Assembly (NCBI GenBank): GCA_014621425.1
Contig: JAANBB010000083.1
Coordinates: forward strand, 58,129 to 122,128
Direction: 5' to 3'
Length of the DNA stretch: 64,000 nucleotides
From: Cylindrodendrum hubeiense
Taxonomy: Eukaryota; Ascomycota; Sordariomycetes; Hypocreales; Nectriaceae
Shown: positions 11,728-22,947 of the stretch, one piece after another
Numbering within the stretch: the stretch's first letter is position 1
Layout of the letters: every line of letters begins with the position of its first letter
Notes under the pieces: generated by a model
The model's input: only the letters and a program-made list of their open reading frames with translations
Told to the model about the DNA's origin: nothing
The model's database searches: none
Translations under genes and position numbers: made by a program

Positions 11728-12709
11728 CTAAGTTAAAAAGTCGCCATTTGTTTGCTTCAGCATATTGGTGTAATATGGCTGAAAGTTGAGCCAGCCACGA
11801 TGCCTTGTTCCAATCCTTTGCTCAGTGAAGAAGGCGGTCTCGTGATCCACCTCCTTTGGCTGATACCCCTCGCCCTTGGCGCTCACCACGGCATCGATCA
11901 TCAGCTGGCTTTGACAGCACTTGTCGAAGCATATAAACCAATAAGCCGCTTCATCAATCGTCTCACCCACCGAGAGAAGTCCATGATTCTGAAGGATGCA
12001 AACCTTATCCTGAGGGCCCAGTGATGCGGCGATGTTCTTGCCTTCTTCCGAAGATAGGACAACACCGCCGTAGTCGCGATTGACACTATGCGAGTCATAG
12101 AACCGGAGAGAGTCCTGCATCATAGCTGGAAGCTTCTTGCCGAAGACAGAATACGCCTTGCCATAGATGGTGTGGGCATGACAAACAGCGTTGATCCAGG
12201 GATGAGCCTTGTGAATCTCGGAGTGAATAGAGAACCCTGCAGCATTGACCGCATGATTACCTGAGATGATCTCGGCCTCTTCATTGACGCAGACAAGATC
12301 AGAGACGCGAATGTCGGCAAAGTGCATTGCATAGCTATAAGTGCAAATTAGTTGACGGAGTGGTAGACATGCCGGCCGCGGAGTGAGCTTACGGATTGAT
12401 CCAGAAATAGTCAGGCTGAATCGGATCACGTAGGGACATGTGTCCGGCAACTCCTTCATCATAGCCACGTGCAGCGAAAATGCGGAAGGCGGCAGCGAGA
12501 TGTTCTTTGCAGTACCGTTGCTCCTCCTCCTTGGTTTTGAAGTCGGGAATGGTGGGGACCGAGCTGCGGCCATCCTTTGTCTGTGCACCGACGGCCATAG
12601 ACTTCAGATCAGTGCCCTTTCTGTTGAATATGGCTGACTTGGAATCGAGACCCGGGCCGGCCTCGGCCACGGCTGGAGATTGAACGTCGATGGTGGTTGC
12701 GGGTGCCAT
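11728..12709 (-). CDS. Class II aldolase/adducin-domain protein
   Basis: Two exons (12709-12393 and 12334-11728, intron 58 bp, GT-AG) give 307 residues. After a variable N-terminus the class II aldolase fold is clear. It has YDEGVAGHMSLRDP, then the metal-ligand motif AVCHAHTIYGKAYS, and the third histidine in CILQNHGLLSVG. The family binds a divalent metal through three histidines. It covers fuculose- and rhamnulose-phosphate aldolases, ribulose-5-phosphate epimerase and eukaryotic adducin-like proteins such as fission-yeast Mug14. In fungi most members are uncharacterised; retro-aldol cleavage or decarboxylation of a keto acid is possible but not shown. The next gene upstream on the same strand is a Zn2Cys6 regulator 302 bp away, so co-regulation is possible. 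Confidence 0.9.
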
Positions 12710-13011
12710 GGCTGTGGTAGGATGGAAGTTTGTAGATTATTTGTTCTTTGTACAGTGATCTTAATAATTGTGCGTAATCTTCAAGTCGGTAATTATTTTG
12801 ACTCCGTTGGCTTCTGGGCTTGAAATAAATCATATCCTCTCGAGTCGGTTTCTATTGTCTTGATATAATAGGTAGTGATACTCGGGCGAGTCCGACGGCA
12901 CGCTCGGAGTGGGGCCGAGACCAGCAGTGGGGGAATGCTACCTTGGTCTGCCCCATGACGATGCGTATAAGCCAGAGTGAACATGAGAGTAGAAAGCATT
13001 GGACGAGCGTA
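12710..13011. promoter_or_regulatory. Upstream region of the aldolase gene
   Basis: 302 bp between the aldolase start and the stop codon of the upstream regulator on the same strand. It should contain the aldolase promoter. No distinct site was recognised. Confidence 0.4.
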
Positions 13012-15316
13012 CTACTCCGGCTGTGGATTGGAGCCGAGTCCAATCAGGTCGGGGTCATTGACGATGGTATCATCGATAGACGGCCAATCGGGTGCGTCTC
13101 CCGCGAGCACCGCGTCCCAGTCGATATCGTTCCAATCCATTTCGCCAATGTCCGGCACATTGCTGGGATAGCTTATCCCAGAAAACCAAGTTTCGTCCAT
13201 GGCGAGGGGATTAATCTCCCCGCCGATAAGTGGAGGGCAGGGGTCGGCGGCCTCCTGAGCAGACTCTGTCGGATTGAGCTGCGTAACCTGGATCAAGTCG
13301 GCGACTCGCCCCGCAAGAGCCTTGAACACGCGAACGTGCCTTTCAACCGAAGCCCATTTATCAGCAATGTGCGCCAAAATTCCAATTGCAGATGAGGTAG
13401 ATCGGCGGATGAGGGACCAATGCTGATTCCAGGTGTCATTCGAGACATGAGGCCACCTGCGCATAGCCTCACGGTATCCGAGTCCGCAGTACAGCATTGT
13501 GAAGCCTGCTGACATTATGTCGTGTACGCAGGTCCAGTTCAGTATCAGCTTTTCGCTTGCTAGAATCTCTTGGTAAAGCATGGGAACATGTGCCGCGGCC
13601 TCTAAGCAGTGCTGCATCACCAAGTCGTCGCCAAATCGCTGTCCCCGTTTCCTCGAGAGAACGAGGAATCTGAAGCATTTGAGACGCTCGCGATGATAGT
13701 TCAGGTCCCTCCATTGCGTAGTTTCATATGTATTCCTAGCCTCTTGTACGAGAGGGAAAGATTGCTGCCAGTTGTCAAGATCTGTAAGAATCTGTTCAAT
13801 CGTAACCTGAGCCTCATCGCTACTCTCGTCAAGTGGAGGGCGGAGTAGACAGGTGCTAATCCTGGAAGTGATTTGCCTTAGTCGAATGTGTCGCAATTGA
13901 ATGGATACTTCTGAGCTCCCTCTGAAGACCTGCGTCTCGATCTGGCGTGTCTCGACAAGGTCGTCGTCTGCGTCTGTTGGTAGCTGTGGATAAACCTTGT
14001 TAGAGTCTCGTCGGTTAGGAAGAAAGATGTCATGAAGACTTGCCTCTACTCCAATATCCTCATCTTGGATTGCCATCGGTCGACCCAGAACAGAGCTACT
14101 GTGCCGATCGCTGATGTAGCAAGCCCAAAATACCCTTCGTTGCATTTGGTAGCCCATAGGATCTGATCCAAATCTGTTTGAGCGATGGAAATCGTTTTCT
14201 ATGCAGATGCGTAGTGCCACTCGGGACAAATCCCACTTACTTCCAACTGCGAAATATATTAGTGCCATGTCGTGAGTACTTCTCATGATATATATTCACT
14301 CACTGCCAATATCATGTTGTAGCGAAAAGAGCATAATCAGTAGAATAGCTTGAACATGCTGAATGTTCGACAGTCCTACCATGTGCCCTGTGTTCTCCAA
14401 GGCAGAAGCATAGTAGTTGATGGGAGATGTATCATGGAGACTCTGTCTATTCAATGAGATGGCACCAATCGCAAAAACCATAAAGACTCGGAATAGTTGT
14501 GAGCTCTTTCGGCCATCCACCTCGGCATAAATGTCCTCCAAGTCTTGAACGAGACTGGAGCGGCGAAGAAACGGATGAATGAGGTGCGGCCCATCCAAGC
14601 TATCTTTTTCAGCATTATAAATAAATCCACTTTCCATTTATAGAAACTCACTAGGAAGCAATAAGCTGGCGTCCGACACTGATCGGTGGCAGTCTTGCAG
14701 GTGCTGCCTCGAGCCTTTCGGCCTCGAGCTGCTCCTGGGCAACTTCTAAGCCTACGTCAATCAAGCAAGTATCCGATGCTTTGATGGTGACTGCAGCTGC
14801 GACGAGTTTTGCCATCCTATGCAAAATTGTATGTAAGTCATGCACACGTGTCTGTATAGTGCGCTTACCGAGTAACACTTCCCCCATCGCCCCCTTCAGG
14901 CGGGCGATCCTTCGGCTCTTCAGCAATAGCGAAGGCATCACTTTCACTCCTCTCATTCGCTGTATTTGCAATTCGTGAGGATCTGTTCACACTCTTCAAG
15001 TGATGTCTTCGTGCTTGAAGCTCCGCGATGTATCTATGGGTTCTTGTTAGCAGATGCCAAGAGTTCGGCATAATACACCGGCGCGCAGATCAAGGATCCT
15101 ACCCCCTTGGGTATTCCCGTTTAGAATGTGTGTCGATGATGATGCAAGTTATACCGGCTCTCCGGCAATTCTTACACACGCTTGGATCATCGTCGCACTG
15201 TAAAAAGAACTTCAGCTTTGACTTGGGATATTGCGTAACTTTTAATTAGAGAAGACGCTCACCTTCAGCTTCTTCGCCTTGCATCTCTTGCACGCAATTA
15301 TCGGCCTTTCGACCAT
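13012..15316 (-). CDS. Zn2Cys6 transcription factor (regulator 1)
   Basis: Six exons (15316-15263, 15197-15103, 15033-14869, 14816-14652, 14599-14304, 14246-13012) join to 669 residues. The zinc cluster CKRCKAKKLKC-DDDPSVCKNC-RRAGITC begins at residue 9. It has the usual C-x2-C-x6-C-x6-C-x2-C-x6-C spacing and is interrupted by intron 1 just before the third Cys. GYIAELQARR follows as linker. The middle region has the fungal regulator homology domain (QLFRVFMVFAIGAISLNRQ; RRVFWACYISDRHSSSVLGRP). The last 60 residues are acidic and aromatic (MDWNDIDWDAVLAGDAPDW), a likely activation domain. Such proteins bind CGG triplets in promoters. It is transcribed away from a second Zn2Cys6 gene, with 219 bp between the start codons. 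The aldolase gene lies downstream. Confidence 0.93.
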
Positions 15317-15535
15317 GACGATGAAAAATGCATCTCATTTGGTGAAGCACTCATGATTGAGGGTATGTCTTGGGGCGAGGTCAAGATGGGCTAGCTGTGC
15401 GGGGAACGCTCCACCGGATGTTTCAATGTTCCGGAGTGTGTTGCGCCTGTTAACAACCCAAAGTACAATCTGGCGCCAACTTCAACGTTCGAGTCGACAG
15501 GCTTCTGCAAAACTCCCTGCACAGTTTCTACAGAG
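15317..15535. promoter_or_regulatory. Bidirectional promoter between two Zn2Cys6 regulator genes, with palindrome
   Basis: The 219 bp between the two start codons must serve both genes. Inside it CCGGA (15414-15418) and TCCGG (15430-15434) form a 5-bp-arm inverted repeat with an 11-bp spacer. This contains CGG and CCG triplets 13 bp apart, the geometry bound by Zn2Cys6 dimers. It may be a site for self- or cross-regulation (inference). Confidence 0.5.
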
Positions 15536-17511
15536 ATGGCTCAGTCGACGGAGAGAAAGCTTTTGATGTCCTGTAAGCGATGTCGGAGGCGCAAGGTTAA
15601 GGTCGTGCTGCACTCTTTTTGTGCCATTCTAAGTTTCGCATTTGAATGAATGGCTGACATATGCTCGCAGTGTGACTTGACATATCCAGCATGTGGAAAC
15701 TGTCTCAAAAGTGACGTGCCATGTCTTACCTTGCAGCCGCGCTCCAGTCGTATAGCTAGCTCTCTTCCGCCTGGGTCAGTTATGAGAGCCTAATTGGTGC
15801 CTTGGTCAGTGGAGATGGCTCATGTTTTAAATCTAGATATCTGGAGAGTCTTGAATCAGAAGGAGCACAGCTAGAAGCAGAGGCAGCTCAAACAGCCTTG
15901 AGTAACCCTGCCGAGCCATCACCGACAGGAGGCTTTACAACTCGAACACTGGGAAAGATATGGAGCCCCCCAAACCTGGATCTCAATCACAAATCCGAAC
16001 CGACACCGTCACTATCACAGAGCACATTCGACTGGAGTCTAATCGGCGAGGCAGACTCTGGTGCGTTACATCCACACCTCGCATACAGTAACAGTCGCAT
16101 GTTTCAATCCGCAGTCGGTATCGATAACCAACATCCATATCACTCAAGGAAACCAAACCAGCTATTTCCCCGGCTCAGGGAGCCATCCGCCTTGTTGCAC
16201 CCCCACCCTCTGCTCCAGACTTACCTGAAGAATTATCTTCAAATTGTGCATCGATGTTTTCCCTTCATGGATGCAAATTATCTTCAGCGATCGTTTCAGT
16301 CTTTGCTTGCCCAACCCTCAGCCCATGAAGCTGCACTCCTGATTGCGCTGAGTGTGGGGGCTTTGTTGTCACCAGAAGCTGGCCCAGTGAGTATTTACCA
16401 TGGGATGGATATGTTCGCTTCTGCCATCAGACAACATACACAAAATTCGTATGTGGACGACCTGGAGAAGGTTCAGATTTTACTACTTGCAGTGATTTTC
16501 TCAATGTTCAATTCATGTGGCGGTAGCACTTGGCATCTCGTTGGACTAGCTGTTCAGACGTCTATCTCACTTCGTTTTCATCAAAAAAAGCATCCACGGC
16601 TGAGCGGACCAGATTTTCAACTTGAGACATCGACGTTTTGGTCGTGTTATATACTGGACAGGTAGTGGAGCCCGCATCGTATTCGAAAGACATTCTTTAA
16701 CAAGACCAAGGATTGTATCGACAGCTCTAGGGCGTCCTTTTAGTATTGACGATAGAGATATCACAGCAGAGGCAAGTCCATGTCTCCAAATTATGTATCT
16801 ACGGGGTACCCAATAACTAATACTGTTTAAACAGCTACCGTCTATAACCTCCGAATCATCGGAATTCCACGATCTTGCGCACTTTGCTTCCCTCGTCGCT
16901 AGGAGGCGAAGACTGGGCTCATTGCCGCAAGTCGAGGAGCTTCATTTGAAGAATCTCTCAGAAAGATTGGTCAACATTAAGCCAAGACAAGAAGAAGTGA
17001 TGAATTTGACAACATCCATTGCCACAGAACTCACTATTTGGGCCATTGACCCAATGAAAATACGGACTGATCTAGATGAACTTGGATGGGCCAAAAGTGT
17101 TATAAGATTGCTCACTATAAACTATAGGAAACACACATCTTTGAACATCCCGTTATCATGGAATTCTGCATATGTGATATTTCATGCAGCTATCTTATGG
17201 AAGTTCACCAAAAATATCTCGAGGCTCCACGGCAGTTATGTTGATATGCCCCCCAATAAACCGGAGGATGACTTCACTATGATCTCTGTTGTTAATTTGC
17301 TGGAATCCTGCGCCCGGGGATTCAATGGCCTGAAATGTCTGGCACTAGCGCTTCGAGCTGTTGTCGATCCTCAAAGCAGTACCGTAAGTCGTCCTGTATG
17401 CAAATGGCCACTGATGTCGCTGATCAATCCTAGGGCGACATTCCTCTTGACGGTATACAAAACACTGCAACACGAGATCTTGTCAGACTGGTCGCGAGTC
17501 CGAGTACATAG
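15536..17511 (+). CDS. Zn2Cys6 transcription factor (regulator 2)
   Basis: Six exons (15536-15601, 15671-15774, 15837-16661, 16711-16771, 16835-17383, 17434-17511) join to 560 residues. The cluster CKRCRRRKVKC-DLTYPACGNC-LKSDVPC starts at residue 13 with canonical spacing. Intron 1 falls exactly before the third Cys, as in the divergent neighbour, and intron 2 precedes YLESLESEGAQLEAEA, a short coiled-coil-like linker. The homology domain contains YLKNYLQIVHRCFPFMDANY and FWSCYILDR..STALGRPFSIDDRDI. Intron 4 starts with GC (GCAAGT at 16772) and ends with AG, a recognised minor splice class. Intron 1 has an unusual GTCGTG donor. The short C-terminal exon ends at 17511. The target is unknown; its position suggests a partner or paralogue of regulator 1. 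Confidence 0.88.
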
Positions 17512-19420
17512 TTGGAGAGGATTCAAGATCATATATGTCTTCTGGTAAACCTGACCTAAAGCTCATCTAGCGGAGTGTACAAGAGCGATTGTCTCCGAGA
17601 TGATGGTCGGTGACGCATTGGCAGTCGACAAAGCAATTGATTGCTTGGAATAGTCCATCACTCTGCAATAAACAGGATCGAATGTAATTTTTTATTTTTA
17701 ATAGACCCTATCGGGAGAGTGGTAGACTGGCGAGATGACGGAAGCCATTCCTCTGTACTATTTTGGCAATGCCTTGTCTTGCATTGACTTGTACCCTATC
17801 AATCCCAGAGGTAATGAATGCATGGACTGTCAACAACCTCGTTGGCCGCACCAAAAGAGCGATGGAAATCGCACACAGGATTTGTCTAGAGAATTCGAGC
17901 GGCATTGCTAGAAACTCCAATTTGTTTCAATCCGAGAAGCGCCTCTCTAGCCTTTGCAGCTGTTGGAATTGGCGCTTGTTTCGCACTATAAGTACTTTAC
18001 TGGGAATCAATCGCTAGAGTCGGAGATGAGTGAGGAAGAAGTGGGGGCGAAGCGCACACCAATGAGACACTAGATAAATTGAGAGACAGGTTGCCGCTTT
18101 TTAGGTACACTTTGTGAGTAAGGTTGACTTTTTATGCATGCGTAAATAACATTCGGCAGCAATATCTGGAAAGTTCTACATTCCCATGTCTGAAGGTCAA
18201 TTCAATCCGGACGCGAGTGTGAAGCACGTGATCCATGGGATTTGAATCCACCAGCAAAGCTCAATTTCGATGCGGTCGCGATAAAGCACCTAAACAAAAA
18301 CGCCGAAAAGACGCCACCGTTTGCCAGCGGCCCAGGGCGTTTGCGATGAACCTATCCAGGGCAAGAGGTCAAGAGGTCAAGAGCAGATTGGATCTCGGTC
18401 GGACTGCTCCCTTGTTCCCAGATCTTGACGAAGACGATTGCAGTAGCTTATCGGAACCTCACCTCGAGTCATCATCTACGATCATGATGCCTTCCGCACT
18501 ATCTATGTATTCCTTGGCTTTTGGAAACATGTTTAATCGTATGCACAATAAGGGAATAGCTTCCAGGGAGCCAAACTGTCGGAGCCAAGTCTGGATGTTG
18601 CGTGAGACGTTGACAAAAAAGCAGCCTCATTTGATGGTGTGGCAGATCTGAGCGGCCGGAAATATACACAGCGATCGGAGCAAATCTGAGACGGCAGCGG
18701 TGATTCAGGCTGGGAGGGACAGAAACAACCCGCAGGGTGCGTAGCAGGGCACTTTGCAGTGATTGCACGGCCTGGGCTCGGCTCCCAAGTGCCGCCCCGC
18801 CCAATCAGCGGCGTGCCCAGAAGTCGCAAAAGCCTGCTGCCGATCTGGTGGGCCGATGGACCCCTGTAACTTTAATTTCTCGCAGGGCCTGGACAGCTGA
18901 GCATCCTGAGCTGGCGCTGCTTGCGGGCGGGCGGGCCACTCACAGCGGCGCAAACTGCTGCCCGTGGTGGGCGCTGCAGGGGGCCCTAGGCCCGATCGCG
19001 CTACAGTTGACCGATAGCGTTGCGAACCTTGCGCAGGGCAGGCCCGCCGCCGCCCTCAATGACTTCATGGAAAGCTGGAACTGGGCGGCTTCTGGGCTGG
19101 AACCGGCGCAAGCGAGCCAAGCTTAAGTGACGGGCACCACGCGGCGTGTCTCGCGGAGGCTCTCTCATCTCCCATCCCGCTTGTTTGCGGCCTCTAGAGC
19201 GTCTAGTGCATCCAGTATCCGCATCCGGGTTTCCTTTCTTTTCATCCTCGCCCTCGCCACGCCACGAAACCGCCTCCTGCTACCTGCGGCTTGCGACTTG
19301 CGACTCGCATCAACATCAGCACCGAACCAGCGACCTCGACATCACCAGCACTCAGCCGTCCACAATTGACCATCGCGCGACTCATCGATACCCTCCACGA
19401 TACCGACGAGCCCAGGCGCA
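17512..19420. other. Intergenic interval of 1.9 kb
   Basis: No supported gene. The proximal half (17.5-18.2 kb) is AT-rich. The distal half (18.65-19.1 kb) is GC-rich and open in several frames on both strands at once, the pattern of chance frames. A 138-codon plus frame at 18235-18651 has no recognisable motif. The last 300 bp are C/T-rich and form the PNS1 promoter and leader. Confidence 0.5.
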
Positions 19421-21378
19421 ATGGGTGAGGCCGACAACTACATCAATGAGGGCCAGCGGGGCAACGATGGCGGATACTACCAACAGCAGCCGCAGCAGCA
19501 GCAGGGTAACGATGGCGGATATTACCAACAGCAGCAGCAGCAGCCCAACTACAACAATGGCAACTATCAACAACCTCCCATGAACTACCAGCAGCAGCCT
19601 CCAGCACCGCCGCCGCAGTACCAGCAGTCGTACCCTCCTCCGAACGGCAACGGCTACACGTCCGCGCAGGGCGTCGACGGCGAGAAATACTCGTTCGACC
19701 AGACCTTCAATGTCCCCAAGCCAAAGTACAATGACTTGTGGGCGGGTATTCTGGTAAGCACATGTCGCCCTTGACGAGCCCCTTATAGGATCGCATTGGC
19801 ATCTTATGATCGCGTTGACATCTTATAATCGCTGCGGCAACTTATAAGCTCTTGCGCATCTTATGATCGCGTAAGCTTCCCATCACCATCCATACTAACC
19901 ATCAACGCGCTTCTAGTTCATCCTATTCTTCCTCGGTTTCGTCGCTGTCTCGGCTATCTCAATCCGCGGCTATGCCACCCACTTCAGCTTCAGCGGCGGC
20001 GGCATCTACGACGGCGGCAACGACTTTTCTCTCAACACGAACACGCTCGTCCTGTTCGTCTTCTGCCTCGTCGTCGCCCTGGTCCTCTCGTACGGCTACG
20101 TCTGGCTCGCGCGCCTCTTCCCTACGCAGTTCATCTGGGCCACAGGAATCCTCAACATCATCATGGCGTTTGGCACTGCCATCTTCTATCTGTACAAGAA
20201 GTACTACTCTGCCGGCATCGTCTTCCTCATCTTTGCCGTGTTTACGGCCTTCTGCTTCTACACCTGGATCTCGCGCATCCCGTTCTCCGCCTTCATGCTC
20301 AAGACCGCCATTGACGTCAGCAAAAAGTTTGGCCATGTCTACCTCGTCAGCTTCATCGGAGGCTTGATAGCCACTGCCGTTGGCGCCTGGTTCTCCGTCA
20401 CCTTGGTCGCAATCTATGTCACATATCAGCCTTCCGACAACAGTCCCTCGTGCACCGACGGGGGCTGCAGCCAGGCCAAAGTTATTGGCCTCATCGCCTT
20501 TGTTACTTTCACCATGTACTGGTTCTCCGAATGGCTCAAGAACACCGTCCACACCATCATCGCCGGTGTTTACGCTTCCTGGTACTTTTGCGTCCACAAC
20601 TTCCCCCAGGATGCTACTCGCGGATCCACCAAGCGCGCCCTCACCTACAGCTTCGGATCCATCAGTCTGGGCAGCTTGCTGGTTGCCATTGTCCAGTTTC
20701 TCCGTCAGTTGTGCTCCATCGCGCGACAGCAGGAGCGAGCTGATGGCAGCCTTCTTGGAACTGCCATCTTCTGCTGCCTGGGGTGTCTGTTGAGTCTGCT
20801 GGAGTGGGCCGTCGAGTTCCTCAACCGATATGCCTTCTGCCACATTGCGCTGTACGGCAAGGCGTACTTCCCGGCTGCCAAGGATACCTGGAAGATGATC
20901 AAGGATCGTGGCATTGATGCGCTTGTCAACGTAAGTTTTACTGCTTCTTCTTACTATTCAAATCTTCTAGGCTCGAGTCTTCATCTAAACGACTGGCCTA
21001 TCTCAACACCTACTCTTAATCCTTTCGGTGACAAGCCTTGCTAACAATCACCAGGAATGCCTCATTGGCCCGGTGCTCTCATTCGGTGCCCTCTTCATCG
21101 GATATACCTGCGCCCTCCTTGCGTATCTCTACCTCCTCTTCACCGACCCCGCGTACAACAGCGACGGTGCCTTCACGCCCGTTGTGTTGGCGTTTTCATT
21201 CCTCATCGGTTTCCAGATCGCCAACGTTTTCACGACGCCCCTATCCAGCGGTATCGACACCATCTTCGTTGCGGCCGGCTGGGATCCCCAAGTCATGGCG
21301 CGCGACCACCCCGAGATCTACCGCGAGATGGTCCGGGTCTACCCCAAGGTGCAGCAGGTCATCCATGACCGTCGATGA
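19421..21378 (+). CDS. PNS1: PNS1/CTL-family membrane transporter
   Basis: Three exons (19421-19753, 19917-20930, 21055-21378) give 556 residues. The N-terminus is Gln/Tyr/Asn/Pro-rich (repeated GNDGGYYQQQ units) and cytosolic. It is followed by GEKYSFDQTFNVPKPKYNDLWAG, the conserved entry to the first helix, and about ten hydrophobic segments. Family signatures include LLEWAVEFLNRYAFCHIALY, GKAYFPAAKDTW and the late GPVLSFGALFIGYTCALLAYLY. This is the choline-transporter-like family; yeast Pns1 is a plasma-membrane protein whose substrate is not firmly established. Introns of 163 and 124 bp are long for this window, and the first contains a 19-bp tandem repeat. Confidence 0.95.
19782..19877. 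repeat. 19-bp tandem repeat inside PNS1 intron 1
   Basis: Copies of CTTATgATCGCGTTGaCAt start at 19782, 19803, 19822, 19841 and 19860, spaced 21, 19, 19 and 19 bp. They are imperfect. They make up over half of the intron and explain its length. Confidence 0.75.
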
Positions 21379-21759
21379 GCACCTGCGTAATATGGATATG
21401 CGCGCACGATGCGGTAGGAACCTTCGCCGATGCTGCTCGGCACGGGGTTGATTCCATGATAGCATGACTTTGAAAAGGATAGAGAGGCAAGGGGGTGTAC
21501 GAATTCAAGCGCTTGGGGGTGCTTCTGGTGTTTGTTTGTCTGTCCTGGCGACGGCATTTTGGCCAGTCCGCAAGCAATAGCTGTATGATAATTCATTAAT
21601 CAACTACTGTAATTAATACCTGCTGAAAACTTCAACTCCCACAACGCTGTGACGTATCCTGTATTCTATCCTCCATCCAGACCGTAGTCTTGGATCCCAG
21701 TCCCAAGGGCAAAAATTGGCTTGTATCCCTCCATCCCAAAAGTTTCCAATCCCAGCCCC
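21379..21759. other. Intergenic region downstream of PNS1
   Basis: 381 bp between convergent PNS1 and the small membrane-protein gene. It holds likely 3' ends of both; nothing else was seen. Confidence 0.5.
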
Positions 21760-21972
21760 TTACGGCAGCGCCGTCACGAACAGTGGATAGCTGATGCTTC
21801 CCTCAACCCCGATAGACTCGCCGTTTGCCATGCGCACAACGATGCCCTGCTCGTCATTGCTCAGGCGCTTGAATTCGACCAGGAGCATGGCGAGAATCAC
21901 CACGACGCCCGCGAGGAGGAGCGTCGTGAGAAACGACATGAGCCGGTCGAAGGAGTTTGGGCCGGTCGACAT
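21760..21972 (-). CDS. Small single-pass membrane protein, 70 residues
   Basis: An uninterrupted frame starts at an ATG in good fungal context (AAAATG at 21972). Residues about 10-32 (LMSFLTTLLLAGVVVILAML) form one strong membrane helix. They are followed by a short hydrophilic tail with RLSNDEQGIVVRMANGESIG. Codon use and the clear helix argue for a real gene. Function is not recognised. It could belong to one of the small subunit families of ER or mitochondrial complexes, but nothing in the sequence proves that. Confidence 0.55.
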   Translation of the reverse strand: MSTGPNSFDRLMSFLTTLLLAGVVVILAMLLVEFKRLSNDEQGIVVRMANGESIGVEGSISYPLFVTALP

Positions 21973-22947
21973 TTTGTGTGGTGGTTGGCGGTGTGGATGG
22001 GAGGAAGGGAGGAAGGGAGGAAGTTTTTGGGAGTTGTTTTGACTCGAAAGGGGGATTTGCTTTGGTCTTGAAGATAGTGTAAGATCGGTTTGATGTCGGT
22101 CCGTGAGAGTATATTCAAAGATAGAACAAGAGGTATCGTATCGTGTCTTCTCGTGTCGTTCTCAAAACTCGCTGCTAAACTCTAGAACAATTCCACAGAA
22201 GCCACGCTCGCCTCACGCGCGGGCGCACGACGCCTCTTTATCCCCTCGCAGCACGCCCTCGGTCCTCGCTCAGCCGCAAGACGCGATCTAGAACCGCAAC
22301 CCCGTGCCACCCTGCTGCAATGTGCCGTATATCGTATCAAACCGCCGGCCCCCGAGCTAAAAACACCACGGCGACCGGGGTGTGCCTCAGAATCTCTGCT
22401 GGACGGCCGGCGCTAGGACGTCCGGGTGCGCGCCAGCGAGATTGAGGGTCACGGGGGCTGAATACCAAGACGGGTACCGTAGCCTGGGGCTCGGTTGGGC
22501 ATTCTGGCGGTCTGTGGTAGGGTGAATAGGGCTGGTCGTTGGTGTTTGAGAGTGGGAGCTGAATGGTGGACGGGACTAATAACATGCATAAATTACTGAT
22601 AATGAGGCAGGGATCGGCCTCAGCTCTGTTGATTGCCGAGGTGGAGATTGAGATTGCGAGTGAACACCAAGAGTTGGATTGGCTGGTGGGTAAGTGCACG
22701 CGCAGATGGGGTCACATCGCATCAGAAGAAAGAGTCAGGTTGCATTCTAACTATGTACATGAGCAAAGAGTGTCAGATCGCTCGCTATATTTACCAACAT
22801 TCAGCTTACAGTCAACAGAGCAGATTGTAGCCAACTGGAGTAGAATCCGAAATCCCAAACGCCGTCCAGACCGCCTTCAACGCCAATCCCAAAGCAATCA
22901 AATGATAAAACCTACAACCCGCAGATACCTGTCTCCAGTTTCAATCT
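21973..22947. other. Intergenic interval
   Basis: 975 bp with the promoter of the small membrane-protein gene and the 3' region of ATG17. Overlapping chance frames occur on both strands. No supported gene. Confidence 0.5.

Noticed and set aside
18235..18651. 138-codon plus frame upstream of PNS1
   Set aside because: Low similarity to any family I know, no splice structure and a mixed composition; left as unsupported.
19959..20843. 294-codon open frame on the minus strand
   Set aside because: It lies exactly antisense to PNS1 exon 2, has the skewed composition of a shadow frame and shows no family motif.
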